This document shows positions 49,576 to 61,312 of a stretch of DNA of 64,000 nucleotides, piece by piece. The first letter of the stretch is position 1, and each line of letters begins with the position of its first letter. Made by a program: the position numbers and the translations under genes. This DNA comes from Phytobacter palmae (GTDB taxonomy: Bacteria > Pseudomonadota > Gammaproteobacteria > Enterobacterales > Enterobacteriaceae), in the NCBI GenBank assembly GCA_900112785.1, contig FONB01000001.1, positions 526,033-590,032 of the forward strand. The letters are read 5' to 3'. A model generated the notes under the pieces. The model did no database searches and had not been told where the DNA came from. It was given only the letters and a program-made list of their open reading frames with translations.

Positions 49576-51990
49576 ATGGCGATGAAAAAGTTGCTCATAG
49601 CGTCGCTGCTGTTTAGCAGCGCCACCGTATACGGTGCTGACGGGTTCGTAGTGAAGGATATTCATTTCGAAGGCCTGCAGCGTGTCGCCGTTGGTGCGGC
49701 CCTCCTCAGTATGCCGGTGCGCCCAGGCGACACGGTGAATGATGAAGACATCAGTAACACCATCCGCGCCCTGTTTGCCACTGGTAACTTCGAGGATGTC
49801 CGCGTACTCCGCGACGGTGATACCCTTCTCGTTCAGGTGAAAGAACGTCCGACAATCGCCAGTATCACTTTCTCCGGCAACAAATCGGTGAAAGATGACA
49901 TGCTGAAGCAGAACCTTGAAGCTTCAGGCGTGCGTGTAGGCGAATCTCTGGATCGCACTACACTGTCTGATATTGAAAAAGGACTGGAAGATTTCTACTA
50001 CAGCGTTGGTAAATACAGTGCCAGCGTGAAAGCAGTTGTTACCCCTCTGCCACGTAACCGTGTTGACCTTAAGCTGGTCTTCCAGGAAGGCGTATCAGCG
50101 CAGATCCAACAGATCAACATCGTCGGGAACCATGCGTTCTCGACCGAAGAACTGATCTCCACCTTCCAGTTGCGCGATGAAGTGCCATGGTGGAACGTTG
50201 TGGGCGATCGCAAATACCAGAAACAGAAGCTGGCGGGCGATCTTGAAACATTGCGCAGTTACTATCTGGACCGCGGTTATGCGCGTTTTAATATTGATTC
50301 CACGCAGGTGAGTCTGACGCCGGATAAAAAAGGCATCTATATCACCGTCAACGTGACCGAAGGGGATCAGTACAAACTCTCGGGTGTTGAAGTCAACGGA
50401 AATCTGGCGGGTCACTCCGCAGAGATTGAAAGCATGACCAAAATCCAGCCGGGTGAACTGTATAACGGCACCAAAGTGACCAAAATGGAAGATGATATTA
50501 AAAAGCTTCTTGGTCGCTATGGCTATGCCTACCCTCGCGTTCAGTCGCAGCCGGAAATTAACGATACAGATAAAACCGTTAAGCTGCATGTGAATGTCGA
50601 TGCGGGTAACCGCTACTACGTGCGTAAAATCCGTTTCGAAGGTAACGATACGTCGAAAGATGCCGTTCTGCGCCGTGAAATGCGTCAGATGGAAGGCGCA
50701 TGGCTGGGCAGCGACCTCGTAGACCAGGGTAAAGAGCGTCTCAACCGTCTGGGTTACTTCGAAACGGTAGATACCGATACGCAGCGTGTGCCGGGCAGCC
50801 CGGATCAGGTTGACGTCGTGTATAAAGTTAAAGAGCGTAACACCGGTAGCTTCAACTTCGGTGTTGGCTACGGTACAGAAAGCGGTGTTAGCTTCCAGGT
50901 CGGTGTTCAGCAGGATAACTGGCTGGGTACCGGCTACTCCGTCGGTATCAACGGTACGAAGAACGACTACCAGACCTATTCCGAATTCTCAGTTACCAAC
51001 CCGTACTTTACGGTGGATGGTGTGAGTCTCGGCGGGCGTATCTTCTACAATGACTTTAAAGCAGACAACGCCGATCTGTCCTCCTACACCAACAAAAGCT
51101 ATGGTCTGGATGGCACGTTAGGCTTCCCGGTTAATGAATACAATACCCTGCGTGTGGGCTTAGGCTATGTCCATAACGATCTGTCGAAGATGGAACCGCA
51201 GGTGGCGATGTGGCGTTATCTGGATTCCATTGGTCAAAGTGCCGGTATAACCGATGATAATAACGGTTTCACGGCAAACGACTTCACCTTCAACTATGGT
51301 TGGACATACAACAACCTTGACCGTGGTTACTTCCCGACCAAGGGCTCACGTGTCAACCTGAATGGTAAAGTGACGATTCCGGGGTCCGATAACGAGTTCT
51401 ACAAAGTTACGGTTGATACGGCGTCTTACTTCCCGATCGATGACGATCATAAATGGGTTGTGCTGGGACGTACGCGTTGGGGTTACGGTGACGGCCTGAG
51501 TGGTAAAGAACTGCCGTTCTATGAGAACTTCTATGCCGGTGGTTCCAGTAGTGTTCGTGGTTTCCAGTCCAATAACATTGGTCCGAAAGCCGTTTACTTC
51601 GGTCACAAAGGTCTTGATAACTGTGACTCGGACACAAAAAAATACTGTAGCTCCAGTGACGCCGTGGGCGGTAACGCAATGGGCGTGGCAAGCGTAGAGT
51701 TCATTACGCCGACGCCGTTTATCAGCGAGAAGTATGCGAATTCTGTGCGTACATCGTTCTTCTGGGATGCAGGTACAGTTTGGGATACCAACTGGCAAAA
51801 TACTGCTGATATGAAGGCATTAGGCGTACCGGATTACAGTGACCCGAGCAATATCCGTATGTCCGCGGGTATCGCCTTACAATGGATGTCCCCATTGGGG
51901 CCGTTGGTTTTCTCCTACGCCCAGCCGTTTAAGAAATACGATGGAGACAAGGCAGAACAGTTCCAGTTTAACATTGGTAAAACCTGGTAA
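49576..51990 (+). CDS. bamA: Outer-membrane protein assembly factor BamA
   Basis: Central subunit of the BAM complex that folds beta-barrel proteins into the outer membrane. The 804-residue precursor has a signal peptide (cleavage after VYG-A), five POTRA domains (about 22-420) and a 16-strand Omp85 barrel with the VRGF motif near residue 656. Extracellular loop 6 after GPKAVYF is shorter than in E. coli (810 residues) but keeps two Cys (CDSDTKKYC). The terminal residue is Trp. Confidence 0.97.
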   Translation: MAMKKLLIASLLFSSATVYGADGFVVKDIHFEGLQRVAVGAALLSMPVRPGDTVNDEDISNTIRALFATGNFEDVRVLRDGDTLLVQVKERPTIASITFSGNKSVKDDMLKQNLEASGVRVGESLDRTTLSDIEKGLEDFYYSVGKYSASVKAVVTPLPRNRVDLKLVFQEGVSAQIQQINIVGNHAFSTEELISTFQLRDEVPWWNVVGDRKYQKQKLAGDLETLRSYYLDRGYARFNIDSTQVSLTPDKKGIYITVNVTEGDQYKLSGVEVNGNLAGHSAEIESMTKIQPGELYNGTKVTKMEDDIKKLLGRYGYAYPRVQSQPEINDTDKTVKLHVNVDAGNRYYVRKIRFEGNDTSKDAVLRREMRQMEGAWLGSDLVDQGKERLNRLGYFETVDTDTQRVPGSPDQVDVVYKVKERNTGSFNFGVGYGTESGVSFQVGVQQDNWLGTGYSVGINGTKNDYQTYSEFSVTNPYFTVDGVSLGGRIFYNDFKADNADLSSYTNKSYGLDGTLGFPVNEYNTLRVGLGYVHNDLSKMEPQVAMWRYLDSIGQSAGITDDNNGFTANDFTFNYGWTYNNLDRGYFPTKGSRVNLNGKVTIPGSDNEFYKVTVDTASYFPIDDDHKWVVLGRTRWGYGDGLSGKELPFYENFYAGGSSSVRGFQSNNIGPKAVYFGHKGLDNCDSDTKKYCSSSDAVGGNAMGVASVEFITPTPFISEKYANSVRTSFFWDAGTVWDTNWQNTADMKALGVPDYSDPSNIRMSAGIALQWMSPLGPLVFSYAQPFKKYDGDKAEQFQFNIGKTW

Positions 51991-52109
51991 CTTGCCGCTG
52001 CGAAGGAATGCATAAGTAGTGTCGTGATGGTGAGGCAGTGCGCTTCGTACTGTCCACCAACGCAAAGAACGGTACCTGCGGGTACAAACGGGATGGTGAG
52101 GAGTTAATT

Positions 52110-52604
52110 GTGAAAAAGTGGTTATTAGCTGCAGGTGTAGGTTTGGCAATGGCAACGTCTGCTCAGGCGGCCGATAAAATTGCGGTCGTGGATATGAACA
52201 GCCTGTTCCAACAGGTTGCGCAGACTTCTGGCGTTTCTCAGACAATGAAAAACGAATTCAGTGGCCGTGCCAGCGAACTGCAGCGTATGGAATCTGATCT
52301 GCAGACCAAAATGCAGCGTTATCAGCGTGACGGTTCCACAATGAAAGCGGCTGATCGTACTAAGCTGGAAAAAGATATCCAGGCTCAGCGTCAGGATCTG
52401 GCCCAGAAAGGTCAGGCTTTTGAACAGGATCAGGCTCGTCGCTCTAACGAAGAACGTGGCAAGCTGATGACCAAAATCCAGGCTGCTGTGAAGAAAGTTG
52501 CTTCCGACCAGGGTGTTGATCTGGTTATTCCTTCCAACGCCGCTATCTACAACAGCAATGACGTTAAAGACATCACTGCTGATGTACTGAAACAGGTTAA
52601 ATAA
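52110..52604 (+). CDS. skp: Periplasmic chaperone Skp, GTG start
   Basis: Trimeric jellyfish-shaped chaperone that holds unfolded outer-membrane proteins for BAM. The 164-residue precursor has a signal peptide ([19 protein letters not shown]) and a central charged coiled-coil (about residues 45-125). GTG at 52110 follows GAGGAG and starts the signal peptide, as in E. coli; the upstream open frame was rejected. The coiled-coil region has a few substitutions and three more residues than E. coli. Confidence 0.96.
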   Translation: MKKWLLAAGVGLAMATSAQAADKIAVVDMNSLFQQVAQTSGVSQTMKNEFSGRASELQRMESDLQTKMQRYQRDGSTMKAADRTKLEKDIQAQRQDLAQKGQAFEQDQARRSNEERGKLMTKIQAAVKKVASDQGVDLVIPSNAAIYNSNDVKDITADVLKQVK

Positions 52605-52607
52605 GTA

Positions 52608-53633
52608 ATGCCTTCAATTCGACTGTCTGATTTAGCTCAACAGTTGGATGCAGAGTTACACGGTGATGGCGATATCGTCATCACCGGCGTTGCGTCCATG
52701 CAATCCGCTAAAGCAGGGCAAATCACCTTCATGGTTAATCCAAAATACCGTGAAAGCTTAGCCGCCTGTCAGGCGTCTGCTGTCGTAATGACGCAAGACG
52801 ATCTTCCTTTTGCCACAAGCGCTGCACTGGTAGTAAAAAACCCCTACCTGACATATGCACGCATGGCCCAAATTCTAGATACCACGCCGCAGCCGGCACA
52901 GAACATTGCCCCTGGGGCAGTGATCGATCCCGATGCGACGCTGGGGAACAACGTGGCGATTGGCGCAAACGCGGTCATCGAATCCGGTGTGATGCTTGGC
53001 GATAATGTCGTCATCGGCCCGGGCTGCTTCGTTGGGAAAAATACGAAAATTGGCGCGGGCTCCCGTTTATGGGCGAATGTGACCATTTACCACGAGATCG
53101 AGATCGGTGAGAATTGCCTGATTCAATCAGGCACAGTAATCGGTTCTGACGGTTTTGGTTATGCCAATGATCGCGGTAACTGGGTTAAGATCCCGCAACT
53201 TGGTCGTGTAATTATCGGCGATCGTGTTGAAATTGGTGCATGTACCACCATCGATCGCGGTGCGCTGGATGATACCCGCATTGGCAATGGTGTCATCATT
53301 GATAACCAGTGCCAGATTGCACATAACGTCGTGATTGGCGACAATACCGCGGTTGCTGGTGGCGTCATCATGGCGGGTAGTTTGAAAATTGGCCGTTATT
53401 GCATGATTGGCGGTGCCAGCGTTATCAACGGGCATATGGAAATCTGCGATCAAGTCACCGTGACGGGAATGGGGATGGTGATGCGTCCTATCACCGAGCC
53501 AGGAATTTATTCTTCCGGCATCCCGCTACAGCCGAACAAGGTGTGGCGTAAAACCGCAGCCCTAGTGATGAACATTGATGACATGAGCAAGCGCCTCAAA
53601 GCTATTGAGCGCAAGGTCAATAAAGAAGACTAA
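52608..53633 (+). CDS. lpxD: UDP-3-O-(3-hydroxymyristoyl)glucosamine N-acyltransferase
   Basis: Third step of lipid A synthesis: adds the N-linked acyl chain. The 341-residue protein has a uridine-binding N-terminal domain (about 1-100), a left-handed beta-helix (about 105-290) with the catalytic His in [12 protein letters not shown], and a C-terminal helical tail. Three bases separate it from skp. Confidence 0.97.
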   Translation: MPSIRLSDLAQQLDAELHGDGDIVITGVASMQSAKAGQITFMVNPKYRESLAACQASAVVMTQDDLPFATSAALVVKNPYLTYARMAQILDTTPQPAQNIAPGAVIDPDATLGNNVAIGANAVIESGVMLGDNVVIGPGCFVGKNTKIGAGSRLWANVTIYHEIEIGENCLIQSGTVIGSDGFGYANDRGNWVKIPQLGRVIIGDRVEIGACTTIDRGALDDTRIGNGVIIDNQCQIAHNVVIGDNTAVAGGVIMAGSLKIGRYCMIGGASVINGHMEICDQVTVTGMGMVMRPITEPGIYSSGIPLQPNKVWRKTAALVMNIDDMSKRLKAIERKVNKED

Positions 53634-53660
53634 TAGCTCGCTCGCTACGTTTAAACTTCC

Positions 53661-53695
53661 CGGCCTGTCGGCATTCTCACGATTGCCGCGGGCCG
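53661..53695 (+). terminator. Stem-loop between lpxD and fabZ
   Basis: Arms CGGCC/GGCCG (53661-53665, 53691-53695) with an inner CGGCA/TGCCG (53669-53673, 53684-53688). No T-run, so likely an attenuator or mRNA structure. The 104-bp gap it lies in is the longest between skp and dnaE. Confidence 0.45.
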
Positions 53696-53737
53696 TGTTA
53701 TTATGGCCATTTAGTATATTTAGACAGGAAGAGTATT

Positions 53738-54193
53738 TTGACTACTGACACTCATACTCTGCACATTGAAGAGATTCTGGAGCTTCTGCCGCACCGTTAC
53801 CCGTTTTTGCTGGTAGACCGTGTGCTGGACTTTGAAGAAGGTCGTTTTCTGCGCGCAGTAAAAAATGTTTCGGTTAATGAGCCGTTTTTTCAGGGGCATT
53901 TCCCTGGTAAACCGATTTTGCCTGGCGTGTTGATTCTGGAAGCGATGGCGCAGGCAACCGGTATTCTGGCGTTTAAAAGCGTCGGTAAACTGGAACCTGG
54001 TGAGCTCTACTACTTCGCAGGTATCGATGAAGCGCGCTTTAAGCGCCCGGTTGTGCCAGGCGATCAAATGATCATGGAAGTAACCTTCGAAAAAACGCGC
54101 CGTGGTGTGACTCGCTTCAAGGGTGTCGCGCTGGTAGACGGTAAAGTTGTTTGTGAAGCTACTATGATGTGTGCACGTAGCCGGGAGGCCTGA
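53738..54193 (+). CDS. fabZ: (3R)-hydroxyacyl-ACP dehydratase FabZ, TTG start
   Basis: Dehydrates 3-hydroxyacyl-ACP in fatty acid synthesis and competes with LpxA for 3-hydroxymyristoyl-ACP. The 151-residue hot-dog-fold enzyme has catalytic His54 and Glu68 in [20 protein letters not shown]. Start TTG at 53738, as in E. coli, follows AGGAAGAG. lpxA follows after three bases, which couples the two rival enzymes. Confidence 0.96.
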   Translation: MTTDTHTLHIEEILELLPHRYPFLLVDRVLDFEEGRFLRAVKNVSVNEPFFQGHFPGKPILPGVLILEAMAQATGILAFKSVGKLEPGELYYFAGIDEARFKRPVVPGDQMIMEVTFEKTRRGVTRFKGVALVDGKVVCEATMMCARSREA

Positions 54194-54196
54194 TAC

Positions 54197-54985
54197 GTGA
54201 TTGATAAAACCGCCTTTATTCATCCTTCTGCCATTGTTGAAGACGGTGCCGTTATTGGTGCTAATGTTCACATTGGTCCGTTTTGTATTGTTGGTGCTAA
54301 TGTCGAAATCGGCGAAGGCACTGTACTGAAGTCTCATGTTGTTATTAATGGCCATACCAAAATTGGTCGCGATAATGAGATTTATCAGTTCACCTCCATT
54401 GGCGAGGTTAACCAGGATCTGAAATATGCTGGTGAACCGACCCGCGTGGAAATTGGCGATCGCAACCGCATCCGCGAAAGCGTCACCATTCACCGTGGCA
54501 CAGTACAGGGCGGTGGGTTGACGAAGGTGGGCAGTGATAACCTGCTGATGGTCAATGCGCACGTTGCGCATGATTGCATCGTTGGCAGCCGCTGCATTCT
54601 GGCGAATAACGCCACACTGGGAGGCCATGTTTCCGTTGATGATTTCGCGATCATTGGCGGTATGACCGCGGTGCACCAGTTCTGCATTATCGGTGCGCAC
54701 GTTATGGTTGGCGGCTGTTCTGGCGTTGCACAGGACGTTCCGCCGTTCGTGATTGCTCAGGGTAACCATGCCACTCCGTTTGGCGTGAATATCGAAGGTC
54801 TTAAGCGTCGGGGCTTTAGCCGTGAAGCAATCACCGCGATCCGTAACGCGTACAAATTGCTGTACCGCAGCGGCAAGACGCTGGACGAAGCGAAACCTGA
54901 AATTGCCGAGCTGGCAGAACAGCATCCGGAAGTGAAAACGTTCATCGAGTTTTTTGAACGTTCCACGCGTGGTTTAATTCGGTAA
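54197..54985 (+). CDS. lpxA: UDP-N-acetylglucosamine O-acyltransferase LpxA, GTG start
   Basis: First step of lipid A synthesis. The 262-residue trimeric left-handed beta-helix protein has many hexapeptide repeats (about residues 1-185), the catalytic His in VNAHVAHDC near residue 125 and a helical tail. GTG at 54197. Its last base overlaps the first of lpxB (TAATG). Confidence 0.97.
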   Translation: MIDKTAFIHPSAIVEDGAVIGANVHIGPFCIVGANVEIGEGTVLKSHVVINGHTKIGRDNEIYQFTSIGEVNQDLKYAGEPTRVEIGDRNRIRESVTIHRGTVQGGGLTKVGSDNLLMVNAHVAHDCIVGSRCILANNATLGGHVSVDDFAIIGGMTAVHQFCIIGAHVMVGGCSGVAQDVPPFVIAQGNHATPFGVNIEGLKRRGFSREAITAIRNAYKLLYRSGKTLDEAKPEIAELAEQHPEVKTFIEFFERSTRGLIR

Positions 54986-56133
54986 TGGTCGAACGTCGTC
55001 CGTTAACGATTGCCCTCGTCGCCGGAGAAACCTCCGGCGATATTCTTGGTGCCGGTCTCATCCGCGCACTGAGAGCGCGTATGCCCAATGCGCGTTTCGT
55101 CGGTGTTGCCGGGCCGCGTATGCAGGCCGAAGGCTGCGAGGCTTGGTACGAAATGGAAGAGCTGGCCGTGATGGGTATTGTCGAGGTGCTTGGCCGCCTG
55201 CGACGTTTGCTGCATATTCGTGCTGACCTCACACGCCGCTTTAGTGAGCTTAAACCTGATGTTTTTGTCGGCATTGACGCACCCGATTTCAATATTACCC
55301 TTGAGGGGAACCTGAAAAAGAAGGGCATCAAGACCATTCATTATGTCAGCCCTTCGGTATGGGCCTGGCGTCAAAAACGCGTTTTCAAAATAGGCAGAGC
55401 CACCGATCTGGTGCTCGCATTTCTGCCTTTCGAAAAAGCGTTTTACGATAGATTCAATGTTCCCTGCCGTTTTATCGGTCATACCATGGCGGATGCAATG
55501 CCGCTGGAGCCGGATAAAAATGCGGCGCGGGACACATTAGGCATTCCTCATGACGCGCACTGCCTTGCGTTACTTCCGGGTAGCCGTGGCGCTGAGGTTG
55601 AGATGCTGAGCGCCGACTTTTTGCGTACGGCGCAACTATTACGCAACCATTATCCAGACCTTGAAGTCGTTGTGCCGCTGGTGAATGCAAAGCGGCGCGA
55701 ACAATTCGAACGCATCAAAGCGGATGTTGCCCCTGAGCTACAGGTGCATATGCTGGATGGTCTGGCGCGGGAAGCGATGATTGCCAGTGATGCTGCATTA
55801 CTGGCGTCAGGTACCGCTGCGCTGGAGTGTATGCTGGCGAAATGCCCGATGGTAGTGGGGTATCGAATGAAGCCGTTTACCTTCTGGCTGGCAAAACGTC
55901 TGGTCAAAACCGATTACGTTTCGCTGCCCAATTTACTGGCGGGACGTGAGCTTGTTAAAGAGTTGCTGCAGGATGAATGTCAGCCTCAGGCGCTGGCTGA
56001 TGCGTTACTTCCTCTGCTGGCAAACGGTAAAACCAGCCATGCGATGCACGATATTTTCCGGGAGCTGCATTTGCAGATCCGCTGTAATGCCGATGAGCAG
56101 GCCGCAGACGCCGTACTGGAGTTGGCACAATGA
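54985..56133 (+). CDS. lpxB: Lipid A disaccharide synthase
   Basis: Family GT19 transferase that joins UDP-diacylglucosamine and lipid X into the tetraacyl disaccharide. The 382-residue protein has the N-terminal motif [13 protein letters not shown] near residue 10, [10 protein letters not shown]-like segment ([14 protein letters not shown]) near 120, and [10 protein letters not shown] near 193. Overlaps both lpxA and rnhB. Confidence 0.97.
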   Translation: MVERRPLTIALVAGETSGDILGAGLIRALRARMPNARFVGVAGPRMQAEGCEAWYEMEELAVMGIVEVLGRLRRLLHIRADLTRRFSELKPDVFVGIDAPDFNITLEGNLKKKGIKTIHYVSPSVWAWRQKRVFKIGRATDLVLAFLPFEKAFYDRFNVPCRFIGHTMADAMPLEPDKNAARDTLGIPHDAHCLALLPGSRGAEVEMLSADFLRTAQLLRNHYPDLEVVVPLVNAKRREQFERIKADVAPELQVHMLDGLAREAMIASDAALLASGTAALECMLAKCPMVVGYRMKPFTFWLAKRLVKTDYVSLPNLLAGRELVKELLQDECQPQALADALLPLLANGKTSHAMHDIFRELHLQIRCNADEQAADAVLELAQ

Positions 56134-56726
56134 TGGAATTTGTTTACCCCCATACGCACCTGGTTGCCGGTGTGGATGAAGTCGGACGCGGTCCGTTGGT
56201 TGGCGCAGTGGTGACAGCCGCTGTCATCCTCGATCCTGCACGTCCCATTATCGGTCTTAATGACTCAAAAAAATTATCTGAGAAACGCCGTCTGGCACTG
56301 TATGACGAGATCAAAGAGAAGGCGCTGGCCTGGAATCTGGGTCGCGCAGAGCCTCATGAAATCGACGAGTTAAATATTCTGCATGCCACGATGCTCGCAA
56401 TGCAGCGTGCGGTTGCTGGTTTGGGGATCATTCCGGAGTATGTTCTCATCGACGGTAACCGTTGCCCCAAACTGCCTATGCCTTCGCTGGCGGTTGTAAA
56501 AGGCGATAGTCGGGTGCCTGAAATCAGCGCCGCCTCCATTCTGGCCAAGGTCACCCGCGACGCAGAAATGGCCTCGCTCGATCTGACTTTTCCCCAATAC
56601 GGTTTCGCGCAGCATAAAGGCTACCCGACTGCTTTCCATCTGGAAAAACTGGCTGAGCATGGCGCAACGGAACATCATCGGCGCAGTTTTGCGCCCGTCA
56701 AACGCGTGCTGGGCCTTGTGTCCTGA
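56130..56726 (+). CDS. rnhB: Ribonuclease HII
   Basis: Cuts RNA at ribonucleotides in DNA, starting ribonucleotide excision repair. The 198-residue protein has the catalytic Asp16-Glu17 in [14 protein letters not shown], Asp in VLIDGNR and Asp in KVTRDAEM. The ATG overlaps the lpxB stop (ATGA); a second ATG follows at 56133. Confidence 0.97.
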   Translation: MMEFVYPHTHLVAGVDEVGRGPLVGAVVTAAVILDPARPIIGLNDSKKLSEKRRLALYDEIKEKALAWNLGRAEPHEIDELNILHATMLAMQRAVAGLGIIPEYVLIDGNRCPKLPMPSLAVVKGDSRVPEISAASILAKVTRDAEMASLDLTFPQYGFAQHKGYPTAFHLEKLAEHGATEHHRRSFAPVKRVLGLVS

Positions 56727-56751
56727 TTCTGTGACGTGAAGAGATCTGAAA

Positions 56752-59700
56752 ATGGCTGAACCACGTTTCGTACACCTGCGGGTGCATAGCGACTACTCCA
56801 TGATAGACGGGCTGGCAAAAACCGGGCCGCTGGTGAAAAAGGCAGCCGCGCTCGGCATGCCTGCGCTGGCGATTACCGATTTTACCAACCTGTGTGGCCT
56901 GGTGAAGTTTTACGGAACAGCCCATGGTGCGGGGTTAAAGCCGATTGTGGGGGCTGATTTTCATGTTCAGAGCGAACTGATCCCAGACGAACTGACGCAG
57001 CTCACTGTACTGGCAACAAACAATGTCGGCTATCAAAACCTGACGCTGCTGATTTCCCGTGCCTATCAACGTGGATACGGGGCGGCCGGTCCGTGGATTG
57101 ACCGCGACTGGCTGGTTGAGCTGAAAGAAGGGCTAATTCTGTTGTCTGGTGCCCGGATGGGGGATGTTGGTAAAAGCCTGATGCGCGGTAATAGCGCTCT
57201 GGTCGATCAGTGTGTGGCGTTTTACGAAGAGCATTTCCCCAACAACTATTATCTCGAACTGATTCGTACCGGTCGTGCGGACGAAGAGAGCTATTTGCAT
57301 GCGGCGGTGCAGCTCGCCGAAGAACGCGGTCTGCCTGTTGTGGCAACCAACGATGTGCGTTTTCTCGATGCGGGCGACTTTGACGCTCATGAAATCCGCG
57401 TTGCTATTCACGACGGCTTTACCCTTGATGATCCTAAGCGTCCGCGTAACTACTCTGCCCAGCAATATATGCGCAGTGAAGACGAGATGTGTGAGTTATT
57501 TTCCGACATCCCGGAAGCGCTGGAAAACACGGTAGAAATTGCCAAGCGTTGTAACGTCACGGTGCGTCTGGGCGAGTATTTTCTGCCCCAGTTCCCGACC
57601 GGGGACATGACCACCGAAGATTTTCTTGTTGCGAAGTCGAAAGAGGGACTGGAAGAGCGTCTGGCATTCCTTTTTCCGGATGAAACGGTCCGTAAAGAGA
57701 AACGTCCTGAGTATGACGAGCGTCTGGATATTGAACTCCAGGTTATCAACCAGATGGGCTTTCCAGGCTACTTCCTCATCGTAATGGAGTTTATCCAGTG
57801 GTCGAAAGATAACGGTGTGCCGGTAGGGCCCGGTCGTGGTTCCGGTGCGGGATCGCTGGTGGCCTATGCGTTGAAAATTACCGACCTCGACCCGCTGGAA
57901 TTTGACCTGCTGTTCGAACGTTTCCTTAACCCGGAACGTGTTTCCATGCCCGACTTTGACGTCGATTTCTGTATGGAAAAACGCGATCAAGTTATCGACC
58001 ACGTGGCGGATATGTACGGGCGTGATGCGGTATCGCAGATCATCACCTTCGGTACGATGGCGGCAAAAGCGGTTATTCGCGACGTAGGCCGCGTGCTGGG
58101 GCATCCGTACGGTTTTGTGGATCGTATCTCCAAGCTGGTTCCGCCCGATCCGGGGATGACGCTGGCGAAAGCGTTTGAAGCGGAACCGCAACTGCCGGAA
58201 ATTTACGAAGCCGACGAAGAAGTTAAAGCGCTGATCGACATGGCGCGTAAACTGGAAGGTGTCACACGTAACGCTGGTAAACATGCCGGTGGCGTGGTTA
58301 TTGCGCCGACCAAAATTACCGATTTTGCGCCGCTCTATTGTGATGAAGCAGGGCAACATCCGGTCACCCAGTTTGATAAGAACGATGTGGAATATGCAGG
58401 TCTCGTGAAGTTCGACTTCCTGGGGTTGCGTACGCTCACCATCATCAACTGGGCGCTGGAGATGATCAACGCCCGTCGAGAGAAAAACGGCGAGCCGCCG
58501 CTGGATATCGCCGCTATCCCGCTTGATGACAAGAAAAGCTTCGACATGCTGCAACGCTCGGAGACCACCGCGGTCTTCCAGCTTGAATCCCGCGGCATGA
58601 AAGACCTGATTAAGCGTCTGCAGCCTGACTGCTTCGAAGATATGATTGCGCTCGTGGCCCTGTTCCGTCCGGGCCCATTGCAGTCGGGGATGGTGGATAA
58701 CTTTATCGACCGTAAGCACGGGCGCGAAGAGATCTCCTACCCGGATGTTCAGTGGCAGCATGAAAGCCTGAAACCGGTACTGGAGCCGACCTACGGCATC
58801 ATCCTGTATCAGGAACAGGTGATGCAGATAGCCCAGGTGCTCTCTGGCTACACCCTCGGTGGCGCGGATATGCTGCGTCGTGCGATGGGTAAGAAAAAGC
58901 CTGAGGAGATGGCCAAGCAGCGTTCCATCTTTGAAGACGGGGCGAAAAAGAACGGCATTGACGGTGAACTGGCGATGAAAATCTTCGACCTGGTGGAGAA
59001 ATTCGCCGGGTACGGATTTAACAAATCGCACTCTGCTGCCTATGCTTTAGTCTCATACCAGACGCTGTGGCTGAAAGCACACTATCCGGCAGAGTTTATG
59101 GCGGCGGTAATGACTGCCGATATGGACAACACCGAGAAGGTGGTAGGTCTGGTGGACGAATGCTGGCGTATGGGACTCAAGATCCTTCCGCCGGATATCA
59201 ACTCTGGCCTGTACCATTTCCACGTGAATGACGACGGTGAAATTGTTTACGGTATTGGTGCGATCAAGGGCGTGGGTGAAGGCCCGATTGAAGCGATCCT
59301 TGAGGCCCGTAATAACGGCGGCTATTTCCGGGAACTGTTTGATCTTTGCGCCCGTACCGATACCAAAAAACTCAATCGCCGGGTGCTGGAAAAACTGATA
59401 ATGTCCGGGGCGTTTGACAGGCTGGGACCGCACCGTGCTGCACTGATGAACTCGTTGGGCGACGCGCTGAAAGCCGCCGATCAGCACGCGAAAGCGGAAG
59501 CGATCGGTCAGGCGGATATGTTCGGTGTCCTGGCAGAAGAACCAGAGCAGGTGGAACAGTCTTACGCCAGCTGCCAGGCGTGGCCAGAGCAGGTGGTGCT
59601 GGACGGTGAACGTGAAACCCTGGGGCTCTATCTGACCGGGCATCCGATCACCCAGTATTTAAAAGAGATCGATCGTTACGTCGGTGGTTACCGGCTAAAA

Positions 59701-60234
59701 GACATGCACCCGACCGAACGTGGCAAAGTCACCACGGCGGCGGGGCTGGTGATTGCTGCGCGGGTTATGGTCACCAAGCGCGGTAATCGTATTGGCATCT
59801 GTACCCTGGATGACCGTTCCGGGCGCCTGGAAGTCATGTTGTTCACGGACGCCCTGGATAAATATCAGCAACTGCTGGAAAAAGACCGCATACTGATCGT
59901 CAGCGGACAGGTCAGCTTTGATGACTTTAGCGGGGGGCTTAAAATGACCGCCCGCGAAGTGATGGACATTGACGAAGCTCGTGAAAAATATGCGCGCGGG
60001 CTTGCTATCTCGCTGACGGACAGGCAAATTGATGACCAGCTTTTGAACCGACTCCGTCAGTCTCTGGAACCCCACCGCTCGGGGACCATTCCAGTACATC
60101 TCTACTATCAGAGGGCGGATGCACGTGCACGATTACGTTTCGGCGCAACGTGGCGTGTCTCTCCGAGTGATCGTTTATTAAACGATCTCCGTGGCCTCAT
60201 TGGTTCGGAGCAGGTGGAACTGGAGTTTGACTAA
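56752..60234 (+). CDS. dnaE: DNA polymerase III alpha subunit
   Basis: Replicative polymerase. The 1160-residue protein, same length as E. coli, has an N-terminal PHP domain ([12 protein letters not shown]), the C-family palm with catalytic Asp in MPDFDVDFC (about 400-406) and KFDFLGL (about 555), a beta-clamp-binding motif QADMF near residue 920, and C-terminal OB and tau-binding domains. A long antisense open frame lies over it but has no gene features. It follows rnhB by 25 bp. Confidence 0.98.
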   Translation: MAEPRFVHLRVHSDYSMIDGLAKTGPLVKKAAALGMPALAITDFTNLCGLVKFYGTAHGAGLKPIVGADFHVQSELIPDELTQLTVLATNNVGYQNLTLLISRAYQRGYGAAGPWIDRDWLVELKEGLILLSGARMGDVGKSLMRGNSALVDQCVAFYEEHFPNNYYLELIRTGRADEESYLHAAVQLAEERGLPVVATNDVRFLDAGDFDAHEIRVAIHDGFTLDDPKRPRNYSAQQYMRSEDEMCELFSDIPEALENTVEIAKRCNVTVRLGEYFLPQFPTGDMTTEDFLVAKSKEGLEERLAFLFPDETVRKEKRPEYDERLDIELQVINQMGFPGYFLIVMEFIQWSKDNGVPVGPGRGSGAGSLVAYALKITDLDPLEFDLLFERFLNPERVSMPDFDVDFCMEKRDQVIDHVADMYGRDAVSQIITFGTMAAKAVIRDVGRVLGHPYGFVDRISKLVPPDPGMTLAKAFEAEPQLPEIYEADEEVKALIDMARKLEGVTRNAGKHAGGVVIAPTKITDFAPLYCDEAGQHPVTQFDKNDVEYAGLVKFDFLGLRTLTIINWALEMINARREKNGEPPLDIAAIPLDDKKSFDMLQRSETTAVFQLESRGMKDLIKRLQPDCFEDMIALVALFRPGPLQSGMVDNFIDRKHGREEISYPDVQWQHESLKPVLEPTYGIILYQEQVMQIAQVLSGYTLGGADMLRRAMGKKKPEEMAKQRSIFEDGAKKNGIDGELAMKIFDLVEKFAGYGFNKSHSAAYALVSYQTLWLKAHYPAEFMAAVMTADMDNTEKVVGLVDECWRMGLKILPPDINSGLYHFHVNDDGEIVYGIGAIKGVGEGPIEAILEARNNGGYFRELFDLCARTDTKKLNRRVLEKLIMSGAFDRLGPHRAALMNSLGDALKAADQHAKAEAIGQADMFGVLAEEPEQVEQSYASCQAWPEQVVLDGERETLGLYLTGHPITQYLKEIDRYVGGYRLKDMHPTERGKVTTAAGLVIAARVMVTKRGNRIGICTLDDRSGRLEVMLFTDALDKYQQLLEKDRILIVSGQVSFDDFSGGLKMTAREVMDIDEAREKYARGLAISLTDRQIDDQLLNRLRQSLEPHRSGTIPVHLYYQRADARARLRFGATWRVSPSDRLLNDLRGLIGSEQVELEFD

Positions 60235-60246
60235 TACAGGAATACT

Positions 60247-61206
60247 ATGAGTCTGAATTTCCTTGATTTCGAACAGCCGATTGCCGAGCTGGAAGCGAAA
60301 ATCGATTCTCTGACGTCAGTAAGCCGTCAGGATGAAAAACTGGATATTAACATCGATGAAGAAGTGCATCGTCTGCGTGAAAAAAGCGTAGAGTTGACGC
60401 GCAAAATCTTTGCCGATCTTGGTGCATGGCAAGTCGCCCAGCTGGCACGCCATCCGCTGCGTCCATACACCCTGGATTATGTCCGCCTCGCATTTGATGA
60501 ATTCGACGAGCTGGCTGGCGACCGCGCTTATGCGGACGATAAAGCCATCGTTGGTGGTATCGCTCGCCTCGATGGTCGCCCGGTGATGATTATCGGCCAC
60601 CAGAAAGGACGTGAAACCAAAGAAAAAATTCGCCGTAATTTTGGTATGCCGGCACCGGAAGGGTATCGTAAAGCGCTGCGCCTGATGGAAATGGCTGAAC
60701 GTTTCAATATGCCGATCATCACCTTTATCGACACCCCAGGCGCATATCCTGGTGTGGGTGCGGAAGAACGTGGTCAGTCTGAGGCGATCGCGCGTAACCT
60801 GCGTGAAATGTCCCGCCTGAGCGTACCGGTCATTTGTACCGTTATCGGTGAAGGCGGCTCTGGCGGTGCACTGGCTATTGGCGTGGGTGACAAAGTGAAT
60901 ATGCTGCAATACAGCACCTATTCCGTTATCTCCCCGGAGGGCTGTGCGTCCATTCTGTGGAAAAGCGCAGACAAAGCACCATTAGCTGCTGACGCAATGG
61001 GTATCATTGCACCGCGTCTGAAAGAGCTGAAACTGATCGACTCGATCATTCCGGAGCCGTTAGGTGGTGCACACCGTAACCCGGAAGCAACCGCTGCTTC
61101 TCTGAAAGCGCAGTTGATTGCAGATCTGGCGGATCTGGACGTACTGAGCAAAGATGATCTGCGTAATCGCCGTTACCAGCGTCTGATGAGCTACGGTTAC
61201 GCCTGA
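60247..61206 (+). CDS. accA: Acetyl-CoA carboxylase carboxyltransferase subunit alpha
   Basis: With AccD transfers the carboxyl group from biotin to acetyl-CoA, giving malonyl-CoA. The 319-residue protein has the crotonase-like core with [12 protein letters not shown] and [15 protein letters not shown] near residues 180-215. It lies 12 bp after dnaE, so it is co-transcribed. Its need for bicarbonate links to can at 4456. Confidence 0.98.
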   Translation: MSLNFLDFEQPIAELEAKIDSLTSVSRQDEKLDINIDEEVHRLREKSVELTRKIFADLGAWQVAQLARHPLRPYTLDYVRLAFDEFDELAGDRAYADDKAIVGGIARLDGRPVMIIGHQKGRETKEKIRRNFGMPAPEGYRKALRLMEMAERFNMPIITFIDTPGAYPGVGAEERGQSEAIARNLREMSRLSVPVICTVIGEGGSGGALAIGVGDKVNMLQYSTYSVISPEGCASILWKSADKAPLAADAMGIIAPRLKELKLIDSIIPEPLGGAHRNPEATAASLKAQLIADLADLDVLSKDDLRNRRYQRLMSYGYA

Positions 61207-61228
61207 TAAGCGTTGAAAGATCATTCTG

Positions 61229-61257
61229 AAAAGCCACACAGTGTTGTGGCTTTTTTT
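61229..61257 (+). terminator. Terminator of dnaE-accA
   Basis: 10-bp stem AAAAGCCACA/TGTGGCTTTT with loop CAGTGT, followed by more T (TTTTTTT in total). 22 bp after the accA stop. Confidence 0.92.
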
Positions 61258-61312
61258 ATACCCTCTGTTTACCTCAGCTATGATTAACTTAGGTTTTTTT
61301 CAGGAGGTAACC

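Noticed and set aside
53720-54925. 401-codon open frame on the minus strand
   Set aside because: It is antisense to fabZ and lpxA. Its Asn/His/Thr-rich product is the mirror of hexapeptide repeat codons and is not a gene.
57496-59031. 511-codon open frame on the minus strand
   Set aside because: It lies wholly antisense to dnaE, a protein recognised over its full length. The translation is rich in His, Arg and Val from the reverse reading of biased codons and has no recognisable domain.
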